Positions 33,678 to 44,153 are shown, numbered from the stretch's first letter. The stretch: DNA of 64,000 nucleotides from Marinitenerispora sediminis (GCF_003336425.1 NZ_QEIO01000006.1:1-64000), one strand, 5' to 3'. Program-made: numbers and translations. The notes: generated from the letters alone by a model not told the origin.

Positions 33678-35180
33678 GTGCCCGCCTTTGGACGAGCGGT
33701 CCCATCCGGCGACGGCGGTTCCCCGACCGACCCCGCACGCAAGGACGCCGCGGCCGGCCCGGCGGAGCCCGCCCGCCGCAAGCGCATCTACCACCAGCTC
33801 TACTTCTGGGTGCTGGTCGCGATCGCGCTCGGCATCATCGTGGGAATCGCCTTCCCCGCCCAGGCTTCGGGCATGAAGTGGCTCGCGGACCTGTTCATCA
33901 AGCTCGTCAAGGTCGTCATCGCGCCGACGATCTTCTGCACCGTCGTGGTGGGCATCGCCAACCTCGGCGACCTGGCCAAGGCCGGCGGGCTGGCCCTCAA
34001 GACGCTGACGTACTTCATCGCCACGACGCTGCTGGCGCTGACGGTCGGCCTGGTCACCGTGAACATCCTCCAGCCCGGTGTGGGTCTGAACCTCAGCTTC
34101 GACGAGGCCGACGCGGCCGCCACCCTCGACCAGGCCTCCGAGGCCGGCGGCGAGGGGGTCTCGGGCTTCATCCTGCACCTGGTCCCCGACTCGTTCTTCT
34201 CCGCGTTCGTGGACGGCCAGCTGATCCAGGTCCTCGTGCTCGCGATCCTGGTCGCCTGCGCGCTCACCATGCTGGGCGGCCGGGCCAAGGGCGCCATCCG
34301 CGCGCTGGACACCGGCGCGCACGTCATGTTCGGCGTCATCAAGATCGTGATGTACGCGGCGCCCATCGGCGCGTTCGGCGGCATGGCCTACACCATCGGC
34401 GAGTACGGCGGCCAGATCCTGGGCAGCCTCGCCTACTTCATGGCCAGCTTCTACCTGACCTGCGTGCTCTTCATCGTCGTCTTCCTGGGCATCATCTCCC
34501 GGGTCACCGGCTTCAGCCTGTTCAAGTTCATCCGGCTGATCCGCGACGAGCTGCTGATCGTGCTGGGCACCTCCTCCAGCGAGTCGGTGCTGCCGCGCAT
34601 GATGGTGAAGCTGGAGGCCGCCGGCGCCAAGAAGTCGGTGGTCGGCCTGACCATCCCGACCGGGTACTCCTTCAACCTCGACGGCACCGCGATCTACATG
34701 ACCATGGGCGCGATCTTCATCGCGCAGGCCACCGGGTCGGAGATCTCGGTGTGGACGCAGATCGGCCTGCTGCTCTTCATGCTGCTCTCCAGCAAGGGCG
34801 CGGCCGGCGTCAGCGGCGCCGGGCTCGTCACGCTCGCCGCCTCGCTGGCCGCCTTCGACAGCGTCATCCCGCTGGCCGGCATCGCGCTCATCGTCGGCAT
34901 CGACCGGTTCATGTCCGAGGCCCGCGCCCTCACGAACCTGATCGGCAACGGCGTCGGCAGCCTCGTGATCGCCCGCTGGAACAAGGACCTCGACCGGGAC
35001 CGCCTCAAGGAGGTCCTGGACAACCCCAACCTGATCGACATGGACGCGCTCATGCGTCCCGGCGGCGCGGACGACGAGGACGCCGCCCGCGCCGGCGAGT
35101 CCGCGGCGACCCCCGAGAGCAACGGGTCCGCCCCGGAGCGCCCGACCGGCGCCGCCAAGGAGCCCACTCCGGCCGGCTGA
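33678..35180 (+). CDS. dctA: C4-dicarboxylate transporter (DctA/DAACS family)
   Basis: The carrier imports succinate, fumarate, malate or related acids with cations. The 500-residue product has about eight membrane helices and two re-entrant loops. The serine-rich hairpin reads LGTSSSESVLPRM, and the substrate motifs are GYSFNLDGTAIY and SKGAAGVSGAGLV followed by GIDRFMSEARALTNLIGN. Both termini are hydrophilic; the C-terminal tail is Ala/Glu/Pro-rich. GTG 33678 has GGAGG 7 bases upstream; the frame itself reaches 33660. It is divergent from the MerR/TAXI operon and followed by a strong terminator. Confidence 0.92.
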   Translation: MPAFGRAVPSGDGGSPTDPARKDAAAGPAEPARRKRIYHQLYFWVLVAIALGIIVGIAFPAQASGMKWLADLFIKLVKVVIAPTIFCTVVVGIANLGDLAKAGGLALKTLTYFIATTLLALTVGLVTVNILQPGVGLNLSFDEADAAATLDQASEAGGEGVSGFILHLVPDSFFSAFVDGQLIQVLVLAILVACALTMLGGRAKGAIRALDTGAHVMFGVIKIVMYAAPIGAFGGMAYTIGEYGGQILGSLAYFMASFYLTCVLFIVVFLGIISRVTGFSLFKFIRLIRDELLIVLGTSSSESVLPRMMVKLEAAGAKKSVVGLTIPTGYSFNLDGTAIYMTMGAIFIAQATGSEISVWTQIGLLLFMLLSSKGAAGVSGAGLVTLAASLAAFDSVIPLAGIALIVGIDRFMSEARALTNLIGNGVGSLVIARWNKDLDRDRLKEVLDNPNLIDMDALMRPGGADDEDAARAGESAATPESNGSAPERPTGAAKEPTPAG

Positions 35181-35222
35181 GCCGGCGAGCCCCGCGCCAA
35201 GCCTCACCGGCCGGCTCCCCGA

Positions 35223-35265
35223 GACGGGCGCCCGCGCACCTCCCCCGGGTGCGCGGGCGCCCGTC
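35223..35265 (+). terminator. Strong terminator after dctA
   Basis: GACGGGCGCCCGCGCACC (35223-35240) and GGTGCGCGGGCGCCCGTC (35248-35265) are a perfect 18-base stem around a 7-base loop, 43 bases after the stop. Confidence 0.85.
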
Positions 35266-35338
35266 GCCCGTTCCGGCCGCCCGGCGGCCGGGCACGCCGG
35301 CCCGCCCCGTGCACGCGGCGCGTACGATCGGAACGGCC

Positions 35339-35968
35339 ATGAGGACCATCAGACGCGGCGGCGAGTGCGAGACCGAGGTCAGGAGGTCGCGGTTCGTCTG
35401 CGCCCTGGCCCGGGTCGCCGACGAGGACGAGGCGCGCGCCTTCATCGCCGAGCGCCGCCGACTGCACTGGAACGCCACGCACAACTGCACCGCCTACGTG
35501 GTCGGCCCGGACGGCCGGGTGCGGCGGTCCAGCGACGACGGCGAGCCGTCCGGTACCGCGGGCGTGCCGATGCTGGAGGTGCTGCGCCACCGCGGCGTCA
35601 CCGACACGGCCGCGGTCGTCACCCGGTACTTCGGCGGGGTCAAGCTGGGCGCGGGCGGCCTGATCCGGGCCTACGGCGGCGCGGTGTCGGCGGCGCTGGA
35701 CGCCGTCGGGGTCGTGGAGCGGCGCACGCTGCCCGTGGTCGCGGTGATGGCGGACTACCTGCACGCCGGCCGGCTGGAGAACGACCTGCGCGCGTCCCGG
35801 CACCGCGTGCTCGCCGTGGAGTACGGCTCCGATGTCCAGCTCGACGTCGTCCTCGCCGAGGACGACCTCCCCGCCTTCGAGGCGTGGCTGGCCGAGGCGA
35901 CCGGCGGCGAGGCGCTGTGCGAGGCGCGCGGCAGCACGACGGTCGAGGTGGAGCCGGACCAGGTGTGA
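35339..35968 (+). CDS. IMPACT family protein (YigZ-like)
   Basis: The 209-residue product has the IMPACT/YigZ signature: SRFVCALARVADEDEARAFI, then HNCTAYVVG, SSDDGEPSGTAGVPMLEVL and VTRYFGGVKLGAGGLIRAYG, with a C-terminal RNA-binding-like domain (HAGRLENDLRASRHRVLAVE). Its role is poorly known; the family is linked to translation control. ATG 35339 lies 10 bases after a TACGAT element, so the leader is very short. Terminator stems lie before and after it. Confidence 0.9.
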   Translation: MRTIRRGGECETEVRRSRFVCALARVADEDEARAFIAERRRLHWNATHNCTAYVVGPDGRVRRSSDDGEPSGTAGVPMLEVLRHRGVTDTAAVVTRYFGGVKLGAGGLIRAYGGAVSAALDAVGVVERRTLPVVAVMADYLHAGRLENDLRASRHRVLAVEYGSDVQLDVVLAEDDLPAFEAWLAEATGGEALCEARGSTTVEVEPDQV

Positions 35969-36000
35969 CGCGGGGCCGGCCGGTACCAGCCGGCCCCGCG
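35969..36000. terminator. Hairpin after the IMPACT gene
   Basis: CGCGGGGCCGGC (35969-35980) pairs with GCCGGCCCCGCG (35989-36000) around an 8-base loop, directly after the stop codon and between convergent genes. Confidence 0.75.
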
Positions 36001-36038
36001 CGGTCACGGCCGGGCGGCGAAGGGCAGGTGCCTCGGGC

Positions 36039-36362
36039 TCACCACGGCCGGTCGCCGTGCCCGGTCGCGGCCAGCCAGAGGGCCCGGAAGGCGCTCTTCG
36101 GACGGTGGTTGTAGTCGTCGTCCCCCGGTAGCGACGGCAGCAGGTCCAGGACGGCGGAGAGGTGCCCGCGGCGGGCGGCCTCCTCGATCAGCAGCTCGGT
36201 GGGCCGCTGCCGCCGGGCGCGGGGCCGCCCGAAGTCGGACGTGCGCCGGGAGACCGAGCCCGTCAGCCGGGCGCCGACCGCCGCCAGCCGGCTCTTGGCC
36301 TCGGCGCGCTTCATGGACCGGAAGGTGCCGGTCAGCACCACGGTGCGTCCTTGTAGTTCCAT
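36039..36362 (-). CDS. Single BRCT-domain small protein
   Basis: The 107-residue product begins with a BRCT-type half (LQGRTVVLTGTFRSMKRAEA, then KSRLAAVGARLTGSVSRRT), as in DNA ligase or poly(ADP-ribose)-linked proteins. A helical tail follows (PTELLIEEAARRGHLSAVLD and SAFRALWLAATG). Stand-alone BRCT proteins of this size are uncommon, and the function is unknown; binding to phosphoproteins or nicked DNA is a family-based guess. The ATG at 36362 is the only sensible start. Confidence 0.7.
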   Translation of the reverse strand: MELQGRTVVLTGTFRSMKRAEAKSRLAAVGARLTGSVSRRTSDFGRPRARRQRPTELLIEEAARRGHLSAVLDLLPSLPGDDDYNHRPKSAFRALWLAATGHGDRPW

Positions 36363-36464
36363 GGTCGCCAGACCCTGGTGCCGGCCGCCGACACCCGGCC
36401 GCGCCGGCGCTCCGGGGGCGGCCGCGGGCCGCCGGCCGGTCCCCGGGCGCGCCGGCCGCCCGTC

Positions 36465-36947
36465 TCAGGACGGCAGATGCTGCTCGATGGTGCGCACCAG
36501 GCGCGGGTCCTCCGGCTCGGTCGCGGGGCGGTAGCGGCCGAGGACGGTGCCGTCGGGTGCGACGAGGAACTTCTCGAAGTTCCACTGCACGTCGCCAGCC
36601 TCCCCGTCGGTGTCGGGGTGGCGGGTCAGTTCGGCGTAGAGCGGGTGGCGGTCCGCCCCGTTCACCTCGGTCTTGGCCAGCATCGGGAACGTGACGCCGT
36701 AGGTGAGGGAGCAGAACTCCCGGATCTCGGCGGGCGAACCCGGTTCCTGCCCCATGAACTGGTCGCAGGGCACGCCGACCACGGAGAAACCGCGCTCGGC
36801 GTACCGCTCGTGCAGCCGCTCCAGACCGGCGTACTGCGGTGTGAGGCCGCACTTGGAGGCGACGTTCACGATGAGCAGGAGCCGGTCGGAGGGGAGCGCG
36901 GCAGCCTCCCCCTCCAGGGTCCGCAGGGCGATGTCGTGAATACTCAT
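36465..36947 (-). CDS. Glutathione peroxidase family protein (Cys-type)
   Basis: The 160-residue product has the peroxidatic motif LIVNVASKCGLTPQYAGLE with Cys in place of selenocysteine. The second motif is VVGVPCDQFMGQEPG, with the catalytic Gln and a second Cys, followed by WNFEKFLVAPDG. In bacteria such enzymes usually use thioredoxin or another thiol rather than glutathione; in a mycothiol producer the reductant is uncertain. ATG 36947 is preferred over an earlier start in the same frame because the domain begins at once. Confidence 0.92.
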   Translation of the reverse strand: MSIHDIALRTLEGEAAALPSDRLLLIVNVASKCGLTPQYAGLERLHERYAERGFSVVGVPCDQFMGQEPGSPAEIREFCSLTYGVTFPMLAKTEVNGADRHPLYAELTRHPDTDGEAGDVQWNFEKFLVAPDGTVLGRYRPATEPEDPRLVRTIEQHLPS

Positions 36948-37112
36948 GTGGCCGACCCTAGGCCGACTTCCTCGATTCTGGGCCGTCGGGCGGCACCACG
37001 GCGCCCCGGCGGCCAACACGCCGGGTAACGACCCGGGCAAGGGGCGTGTCGCCCGGCGGCCGCGCGTTCTAGGATTCGGGCTACCTGCCGTCGTCCTAGG
37101 GAGTGACCGCCG

Positions 37113-38639
37113 ATGCGCGGATGGCGGACCCCGTTGGTGCGCACCGGGGGGTTCGTGCTGCTGCTGGCCGTCACGGCGTGCACCGGCGGCGCACCCGCGG
37201 AGCCGGCACCCGCCTCACCGCACCCGGTGCCCACCGTGTTCACCGGCGCGGTCCCGCCCGGGCTCGGCGCCGAGCCGGTCCGGGTGCTGCACGGTGCCGG
37301 AGGCGAGGGACCCGACATCCTGGACGACCCGATGGGAGTCCGGATCCAGTCGGTCGGCGATGCCTTCCTCATCAGCTCCAACAGCGAGGAGCGGCACCTG
37401 CTGCAGCGGGCCTCCGACGGAGCCGCGCTCTGGGAGAGCGACCAGCGGGTCGAGGGCTTCCCCTCCGACCGCGGTGGAGCGGACGTGCTCGCCGTGACCG
37501 CCCGCGACGGCGACCGCACCACGGTGGCGGTGGTGGCCGCGGACGGCGAGACGGTGTGGAGCGGCAGCGACCCCCGGGACGTCTACGTGGACGGCTGGGT
37601 GGTGCACCGCCCCTCCGGATGGAGCGCCGACGACCCCTACGGCGAGTTCGTGGTGCGCGGCACCGGAGGCGGCACGGCCTGGAGCTTCGTGTTCGAGGAA
37701 CCGCCGGACGAGGAGGACGCGCCGGAGGCCGCCGACGACGGCGCCGAGGCCGATCCCGGCCGCATGGGCGCACCGGTGGGCGCGCGCGGCGACGTACTGC
37801 TCCTGGACGACGGGGCGGGCCTGCTGCAGGCCCGGGACCTCGGCGCGGACGGGGACCTGCTGTGGAGCGCGTCGGCCGACGACCCCGACATCTCGGGGGG
37901 CCGGGCGCTTCCGCAGCCGCGGCCGCACCTGGTGGGCTTCTACGACCTGTCCGAGACCGGGCCCGGCCCGGCCGACGGCACGGGCTCCGGCGGCCCCCAT
38001 CCGACGCGGGCCCCGGAGGACGCGGAGACCGGCGGCGAGCCGGAGGGCGGCCGGCCGAACGCCGGCGCCTCCGCGCCCGGTGAGGGCGCCGGCCCAGCCG
38101 GCGGCCGCGCCACCGCCCTCGTCCGCTGGGGGGTGCCGGAGGCCCCGTCCCGGCTGTCGCTGCACGACCTGCGCACCGGCGACGTCCTGTGGTCGCTGCG
38201 CGAACCCGGCGCCAATCCGGTGGACCGGGCCTTCGACACCGAACGGCTCCCCGGGACGGTGTACGACCGCACCACCGGCACGCTGCTCGTGCCGCAGCGC
38301 AGCGGCGAGACGCCGATGATCGCCGTCGACCTGGCGGCCGGGGAGATCCGCTGGCAGTTCGACGGCGGTGCGGAGCGGGCCATCTCGCCCACGTTCGCGC
38401 TGGCCGGATACGTGTACGGGGACTCCCGCGGCGCCGAGGACGGCGACGTGCAGGTGGTGCTGGAGGCCGCCACCAAGGAGGTCGTGCCCGGGGCGTCCAC
38501 CGGCTACGTCGAGGCGGTGACGGACGACGGCTACGCCCTCGTGGTGCAGGACCGGCAGCGCTTCGTGTTCCCGCCGGCCGGCGACCGCCCGGACGCGGGG
38601 CGCTCGGCCACCCCCTCGGGCACCGCCACACCGCGCTGA
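37113..38639 (+). CDS. PQQ-like beta-propeller lipoprotein
   Basis: The 508-residue product has a lipoprotein signal ending VTAC (Cys23). It continues as repeated beta blades with W/G-rich motifs (SDGAALWESDQRVEG, GETVWSGSDPRD, GDLLWSASADD, TGDVLWSLREPG, GEIRWQFDGG), which is the pattern of PQQ-like or WD-type propellers. Long Gly/Pro/Glu-rich insertions interrupt it. No quinoprotein catalytic residues were identified, so binding or scaffolding at the cell surface is more likely than dehydrogenase activity. ATG 37113 has AGGGAG upstream, and a TAGGAT element lies at about 37070. Confidence 0.8.
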   Translation: MRGWRTPLVRTGGFVLLLAVTACTGGAPAEPAPASPHPVPTVFTGAVPPGLGAEPVRVLHGAGGEGPDILDDPMGVRIQSVGDAFLISSNSEERHLLQRASDGAALWESDQRVEGFPSDRGGADVLAVTARDGDRTTVAVVAADGETVWSGSDPRDVYVDGWVVHRPSGWSADDPYGEFVVRGTGGGTAWSFVFEEPPDEEDAPEAADDGAEADPGRMGAPVGARGDVLLLDDGAGLLQARDLGADGDLLWSASADDPDISGGRALPQPRPHLVGFYDLSETGPGPADGTGSGGPHPTRAPEDAETGGEPEGGRPNAGASAPGEGAGPAGGRATALVRWGVPEAPSRLSLHDLRTGDVLWSLREPGANPVDRAFDTERLPGTVYDRTTGTLLVPQRSGETPMIAVDLAAGEIRWQFDGGAERAISPTFALAGYVYGDSRGAEDGDVQVVLEAATKEVVPGASTGYVEAVTDDGYALVVQDRQRFVFPPAGDRPDAGRSATPSGTATPR

Positions 38640-38747
38640 GCCGGCCGCGGCGCCGGCCCGGCAGCACGCCACCATTCCCGGTAAACACGACCGATATAGT
38701 GGGCAACGCCCCGCGACCCCCGCGGCGGCGGATGACCGGAGGTCGGT

Positions 38748-39188
38748 GTGGCGGAAGAACCACCGCTGGAGGCGGCAGGCGTCGAGCAGGCACGGGACGA
38801 CATCCTCCGATCGCCCGCCCAGGAGCTGCACCGACCGGCGGAGGACCTCGCCCGCGCCCTGGCCCGGCGGCCGCACGGCCCGGGGGCGGCGGAGGACCTG
38901 CGGCTGCTGAAGCGGATGCACGGGGCCGCGGAGCTCTTCGCGGCAAGCCTGCGCAGGGCCCGCGACGCGGACGGGGTGGAACGCGAGCACGCGCCCGACC
39001 TCGTCGGAGCCTCCCACCTGGAGGTGCTGCTGGCGCGGCGGGAGTACGATGCCCGCACGCTCGGCCCGAAGGTGACGGAGAGCCTCATGTACCGGTTCCG
39101 GGCGGACGCGCCACCGGCGGCCGGCCCCCGCCCGCCGGCACCGCCCGCGCCCGGCCGCGGGCGGTCGGGGGGCGCGACGCGGGGGTGA
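38748..39188 (+). CDS. Hypothetical helical protein
   Basis: The 146-residue product is Ala/Arg/Glu-rich and helical for the first 110 residues (EDLRLLKRMHGAAELFAASL, HLEVLLARREYDARTL), then Pro/Gly-rich. No family was recognised. GTG 38748 has GGAGG 5 bases upstream, and TATAGT at 38695-38700 is a good -10 element. Codon third positions are strongly G/C, which supports a real gene. Confidence 0.6.
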   Translation: MAEEPPLEAAGVEQARDDILRSPAQELHRPAEDLARALARRPHGPGAAEDLRLLKRMHGAAELFAASLRRARDADGVEREHAPDLVGASHLEVLLARREYDARTLGPKVTESLMYRFRADAPPAAGPRPPAPPAPGRGRSGGATRG

Positions 39189-39677
39189 CCCGTGCCGGGC
39201 CCGCCCTCGGCCGCGGACGCGCCGGGCCGCACCGGCCGGCCGACCGGACCGACGCGGAGCGGGCGGAGGAGGCAGGGGCTGGCCGGACACCTTCTTCCCT
39301 CGTCCTTCCCTCGTCCCCGGCGCGGCGGGAGGTCCCGTCGTTCGACGTCCGGGGGATCACCTCCGCACCTCCCCCGCGGTCCTGAATCCGCTCGGTGGAA
39401 TCTTGGCAGGGGAGCCCGCACGCGGGCGGCCCTCCGCCGGGCGGCACACCGGCGGCCCGGATCCGGCGAGGAGCACGCGCCCGCTCAGCGAGTGAGCGGC
39501 GCCGCCGCGGACCGCGCCCGGGCCGCCCGCACGGGCACGTCGGTGACCGCTGGACGCTGCCGGGCCCGGGCCCGGCGCTGCACCGCTGGCGGACCGGCCG
39601 CGCCCCTCCGGAACGGGGCTAGGATGCGGATCCTCGTGATCTTGGGGGAGGACCCCTCCATCCAGCCTGGGGAGACC
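39189..39677. other. Gap between two small genes
   Basis: The 489-base gap is G+C-rich. Its open frames have no family and overlap on both strands. A TAGGAT element at 39620-39625 may be the -10 of the next gene. Nothing else was seen. Confidence 0.45.
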
Positions 39678-39875
39678 ATGGACCGGCATGAGGATCTGAG
39701 TGACGCGATCGCGCGGGGCCTGGACAAGTACCACCGGCAGCGCCGGAAGGCGGAGTGGGACGACACCAAGAGGATGGCGTCCTGCTTCGGCATCGGCTGC
39801 CTGGCGCTGTTCGTCCTCTGGATGGCGGGAAGCATGATCTACTTCCTGACCCTGTTTCCCTTCGCTCCGCAGTGA
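39678..39875 (+). CDS. Small single-pass membrane protein
   Basis: The 65-residue product starts MDRHEDLSDAIARGLDKYHR and ends in one membrane segment (IGCLALFVLWMAGSMIYFLT). The soluble N-terminal half is charged and helical, so the protein is probably anchored with its N-terminus inside. ATG 39678 has GGGGAG 4 bases upstream; in-frame starts at 39624 and 39636 are possible. Function is unknown. Confidence 0.6.
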   Translation: MDRHEDLSDAIARGLDKYHRQRRKAEWDDTKRMASCFGIGCLALFVLWMAGSMIYFLTLFPFAPQ

Positions 39876-40007
39876 CCCGGGACCCGGCCCGCGGCCGGTG
39901 CGGGCGGGCCCGGCGCCGGCCCCGGTGCGCTGGACCCCGCTACTGCGAGTTCCGAGCGGAATTCTCTACGATCTCGAAATATGAACATGCCGGAGAACGG
40001 AGCCCCG

Positions 40008-41867
40008 ATGCCCGCGCCGCCGGACCTCGCCGCCGGCTTCCCGGAGGCCACGGCCGAGCAGTGGCGACGGCTGGTGGTCCAGGTCCTGCGCAGGAGCGGA
40101 ACGGAGGTCGGGCCCGACGAGGAGGCCCCGGAGCTCCGGCTCGCCCACACCACGTACGACGGGATCACGGTCCGGCCCCTCTACGTCCCCGGTGACGACC
40201 TCGACTCCGGTGTGCCCGGCCTCCCGCCCTTCACCCGCGGCGGACGGCCGGAGGGCTCCGTCGTGCACGGCTGGGACGTCCGGCAGCGGCACGCGCACCC
40301 CGATCCGGCGGTCTCCCGCCGCGCGGTGCTCGCCGATCTGGAGAACGGGGTCACCTCGCTGTGGCTGGTGGCCGGCCCGGCCGGCGTGCCCGCGGACGCG
40401 CTGGCCGACGTGCTCGCCGACGTGCACCTCGACCTCGCGCCGGTCTTCCTGGAGGCCGGAGCCGGGTACGCCACCGCCGCTGACGCGCTGCTCGCCGCGT
40501 ACGCCGAGCGGGGTGTGGCGCCGAGCGCGGTGCGCGGCGGCCTCGGGGCCGACCCGCTCGGGACGGCCGCGCGCACCGGCGAGCCGGTCGACGTCGCGGC
40601 CGCGGCGGCCTTCGCGGCCGGGTGCGCGGCCGCGCACCCGGACCTGCTCCTGATGACGGCGGACGCCACCCCCTACCACGACGCGGGCGGGTCGGAGGCC
40701 CAGGAGCTCGGCGCCGCCGTGGCCACCGGGGTCGCCTACCTGCGGGCCCTCACCGCGGCCGGCCTGCCCCTGGCCGAGGCCGCCGGCCGGCTGGAGTTCC
40801 GCCTGGCCGCGACCGCCGACCAGTTCCTCACCATCGCGAAGCTGCGCGCGGCGCGCGCCATGTGGCACCGGGTCACCGAGGTGTGCGGCCTGCCGGTGCC
40901 GCACCGGGCGATGCGCCTGCACGCCGTGACGTCGGCGGCCATGATGACGCGCCGCGACCCCTACGTGAACATGCTGCGGACCACGCTCGCCGGGTTCGCG
41001 GCCGGGGTCGGCGGGGCGGACGCCGTCACGGTCCGCCCGTTCGACGACGCCCTCGGGCTGCCCGACGACTTCGCCCGCCGGATCGCCCGCAACACCCAGT
41101 CGCTGCTGCTGGAGGAGGCGCACGTCGCGCGGGTCGCCGATCCCGCGGGCGGGTCCTTCTACGTCGAGCGGCTCACCGCCGAGCTGTACGCGAAGGGATG
41201 GGAGTACCTGCAGCGTGTGGAAGCCGCCGGGGGCATGGCCGCGGCGCTGGCCTCCGGCCTCGTCGCCGCCGACCTTCACCAGGTGTGGGAGCGCCGCCGC
41301 GGCGACCTGGCGCACCGCCGCACCCCGGTGACCGGGGTGAGCGAGTTCCCCGACCTCACCGAGCCCGTCGTGGGCCGCGAGCCCGCGCCGCAGGCGCCGG
41401 CCGCGGCGGCCGCGCTGCCCCGGCACCGCTACGCCGAGGAGTACGAGGCGCTGCGGGACCGCTCCGACGCCCACCTGGCGGCCACCGGCGGACGGCCGCG
41501 GGTCTTCCTGGCCACCCTCGGGCCGGTCGCCGTCCACACCGCCCGCGCCGCGTTCGCGGCGAACCTGTTCCGGTCCGGCGGCATCGAGCCGGTCTCGGTG
41601 GGTGCCCTCGACGGCCCGGACGCGGCCGCCGCGGCGTTTTCGGGCAGCGGCGCGCGGATCGCCTGCATCTGCTCCAGCGACGACGTCTACGCCGACCAGG
41701 CGGTGGGTACGGCCGCCGCGCTGCGCGCCGCCGGGGCCGAGCGGGTGCTGATCGCCGGCCGGCCGGACGCGAGTTGTGCACAGGCGGTGGACGACGCCGT
41801 CTCCACCGGCTGCGATGCGCTTAGCCTGTTGACAGAACTCGCCGACTTCCTGGGGGTGGCGGCATGA
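40008..41867 (+). CDS. mutA: Methylmalonyl-CoA mutase small subunit MutA
   Basis: MutA is the non-cobalamin-binding partner in the heterodimeric mutase that interconverts succinyl-CoA and (R)-methylmalonyl-CoA. The product of about 619 residues (628 from the earlier ATG 39981) has the family start [20 protein letters not shown], a barrel domain ([36 protein letters not shown]) and a C-terminal flavodoxin-like domain without the DxHxxG cobalamin motif. ATG 40008 is preferred for its GGAG 6 bases upstream. A TACGAT element at 39968-39973 would give a short leader. The stop overlaps the mutB start. Confidence 0.93.
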   Translation: MPAPPDLAAGFPEATAEQWRRLVVQVLRRSGTEVGPDEEAPELRLAHTTYDGITVRPLYVPGDDLDSGVPGLPPFTRGGRPEGSVVHGWDVRQRHAHPDPAVSRRAVLADLENGVTSLWLVAGPAGVPADALADVLADVHLDLAPVFLEAGAGYATAADALLAAYAERGVAPSAVRGGLGADPLGTAARTGEPVDVAAAAAFAAGCAAAHPDLLLMTADATPYHDAGGSEAQELGAAVATGVAYLRALTAAGLPLAEAAGRLEFRLAATADQFLTIAKLRAARAMWHRVTEVCGLPVPHRAMRLHAVTSAAMMTRRDPYVNMLRTTLAGFAAGVGGADAVTVRPFDDALGLPDDFARRIARNTQSLLLEEAHVARVADPAGGSFYVERLTAELYAKGWEYLQRVEAAGGMAAALASGLVAADLHQVWERRRGDLAHRRTPVTGVSEFPDLTEPVVGREPAPQAPAAAAALPRHRYAEEYEALRDRSDAHLAATGGRPRVFLATLGPVAVHTARAAFAANLFRSGGIEPVSVGALDGPDAAAAAFSGSGARIACICSSDDVYADQAVGTAAALRAAGAERVLIAGRPDASCAQAVDDAVSTGCDALSLLTELADFLGVAA

Positions 41868-44101
41868 CCGCGGTCCGACCCACCGAGGCCGTTCCCGACT
41901 TCAGCCGGGTCGACCCCGGCACACCGGTGGCCGCCGCCGACCAGACCGTCGCCTGGCGCGAGGCGGTGTCGGCCGCCATCGGCAAGGGCCCCGACTCCCT
42001 CGTGTGGGAGACCCCGGAGGGCATCGGCGTGCGGCCGCTCTACACCCGGGCCGACCGCGAGGGCCTGTCCTTCGTCGGCGGCTACCCCGGCATCGCGCCG
42101 TACCTGCGCGGCCCCTACCCGACCATGTACGTCAACCAGCCGTGGACCATCCGCCAGTACGCCGGCTTCTCCACGGCCGAGGAGTCCAACGCCTTCTACC
42201 GCCGCAACCTCGCCGCCGGCCAGAAGGGCCTGTCGGTGGCGTTCGACCTCGCCACCCACCGCGGCTACGACTCCGACCACCCGCGCGTGGCCGGCGACGT
42301 CGGCATGGCCGGCGTCGCCATCGACTCCATCCTCGACATGCGGCAGCTGTTCGACGGCATCCCGCTGGACCGGATGAGCGTGTCGATGACCATGAACGGC
42401 GCGGTGCTGCCGGTGATGGCGCTCTACATCGTCGCCGCTGAGGAGCAGGGGGTGCCGCCGGCCCGGCTGGCGGGGACCATCCAGAACGACATCCTCAAGG
42501 AGTTCATGGTCCGCAACACCTACATCTACCCCCCGCAGCCCTCCATGCGGATCATCTCCGACGTCTTCGCCTACACCTCCCAGCGGATGCCGCGGTTCAA
42601 CTCCATCTCGATCTCCGGCTACCACATGCAGGAGGCCGGGGCCACGGCCGACCTGGAGCTCGCGTACACGCTGGCCGACGGCGTCGAGTACATCCGGGCC
42701 GGCCGCGCCGCCGGGCTGGAGGTCGACGCCTTCGCGCCGCGGCTGTCGTTCTTCTGGGCCATCGGCATGAACTTCTTCATGGAGGTCGCCAAGCTGCGGG
42801 CCGCCCGGCTGCTGTGGGCCCGGCTGGTCCGGGAGTTCGGCCCCGACGACCCCAAGTCGCTGTCGCTGCGCACCCACTCGCAGACCTCGGGCTGGTCGCT
42901 CACCGCGCAGGACGTGTTCAACAACGTGGTCCGCACCTGCGTCGAGGCCATGGCGGCCACCCAGGGGCACACCCAGTCGCTGCACACCAACGCGCTGGAC
43001 GAGGCGCTGGCGCTGCCCACCGACTTCTCCGCGCGGATCGCGCGCAACACCCAGCTGCTGCTGCAGCAGGAGTCCGGCACCACGCGGGTCATCGACCCGT
43101 GGGGCGGCAGCGCCTACGTCGAGCACCTCACCGCCGAGCTCGCCGCCCGGGCCTGGACGCACATCCGCGAGGTCGAGGAGGCCGGCGGCATGGCCCGGGC
43201 CATCGACGCCGGCATCCCGAAGATGCGCATCGAGGAGGCCGCGGCACGCACCCAGGCGCGCATCGACTCCGGCCGCCAGCCCGTCGTCGGCGTGAACCGC
43301 TACCGCACCGCCGAGCTCGACGACATCGAGGTGCTCAAGGTCGACAACACCCGGGTGCGCGCCGAGCAGCTGGAGAAGCTGCGCCGGCTGCGGGCCGAGC
43401 GCGACGACGCCGCCGTCCGGGCCGCGCTCGACCGGCTCACCCGCGCGGCCGCCGGCACCCCGCACGGCCTGACGCTGGAGAACAACCTGCTCGCGGCCGC
43501 GGTCGACGCCGCACGGGCGCACGCCACGGTCGGCGAGATCTCCGACGCCATGGAGAAGGTGTTCGGGCGGCACTCCGGTCAGGTCCGTACCATTTCCGGG
43601 GTGTACCGCGACGAAGTCGGCTCCGCCGCCCAGGACGACCCCCGGCTGGAATCGGTCGCCGAGCGGGTGGCCCGGTTCGAGGAGGACGAGGGGCGCCGGC
43701 CGCGCATCCTCGTGGCGAAGATGGGCCAGGACGGCCACGACCGCGGCCAGAAGGTCATCGCCACCGCGTTCGCCGACCTCGGCTTCGACGTCGACGTGGG
43801 CCCCCTGTTCCAGACTCCGGCCGAGGTGGCGCGGCAGGCGGTCGAGGCCGACGTGCACATCGTCGGGGTGTCCTCACTCGCCGCCGGCCATCTCACACTG
43901 GTGCCGGCGCTGCGGGACGAGCTCGCGGCGATGGACCGGGAGGACATCATGATCGTGGTCGGCGGCGTCATCCCGCCCGCCGACTTCGAGGCGCTGCGCG
44001 CGGCCGGCGCGGCCGCCATCTTCCCGCCGGGCACGGTCATCGCCGAGGCCGCCGTGGACCTGCTCGACCAGCTCACCGAGCGGCTCGGGCACGGCTCGTG
44101 A
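41864..44101 (+). CDS. mutB: Methylmalonyl-CoA mutase large subunit MutB (cobalamin-binding)
   Basis: MutB carries the active site and the adenosylcobalamin of the mutase. The 745-residue product has the substrate barrel ([53 protein letters not shown]) and the C-terminal B12 domain. That domain has the DxHxxG motif at Asp623-Gly628 ([11 protein letters not shown]) plus [17 protein letters not shown] and the conserved IIVGG-like block [15 protein letters not shown] overlap with mutA indicates translational coupling. Length and motifs are normal. Confidence 0.97.
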   Translation: MTAVRPTEAVPDFSRVDPGTPVAAADQTVAWREAVSAAIGKGPDSLVWETPEGIGVRPLYTRADREGLSFVGGYPGIAPYLRGPYPTMYVNQPWTIRQYAGFSTAEESNAFYRRNLAAGQKGLSVAFDLATHRGYDSDHPRVAGDVGMAGVAIDSILDMRQLFDGIPLDRMSVSMTMNGAVLPVMALYIVAAEEQGVPPARLAGTIQNDILKEFMVRNTYIYPPQPSMRIISDVFAYTSQRMPRFNSISISGYHMQEAGATADLELAYTLADGVEYIRAGRAAGLEVDAFAPRLSFFWAIGMNFFMEVAKLRAARLLWARLVREFGPDDPKSLSLRTHSQTSGWSLTAQDVFNNVVRTCVEAMAATQGHTQSLHTNALDEALALPTDFSARIARNTQLLLQQESGTTRVIDPWGGSAYVEHLTAELAARAWTHIREVEEAGGMARAIDAGIPKMRIEEAAARTQARIDSGRQPVVGVNRYRTAELDDIEVLKVDNTRVRAEQLEKLRRLRAERDDAAVRAALDRLTRAAAGTPHGLTLENNLLAAAVDAARAHATVGEISDAMEKVFGRHSGQVRTISGVYRDEVGSAAQDDPRLESVAERVARFEEDEGRRPRILVAKMGQDGHDRGQKVIATAFADLGFDVDVGPLFQTPAEVARQAVEADVHIVGVSSLAAGHLTLVPALRDELAAMDREDIMIVVGGVIPPADFEALRAAGAAAIFPPGTVIAEAAVDLLDQLTERLGHGS

Positions 44102-44153
44102 GCGTTCCCCGCGGCGGCGCCGCGGCCGGCCGCCCCGGCGCGGCGGGGCGGCC

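Noticed and set aside
36004-36852. 282-residue minus-strand frame overlapping the BRCT and glutathione peroxidase genes
   Set aside because: Both real genes lie in another frame of the same strand with recognised domains; this frame is their shadow.
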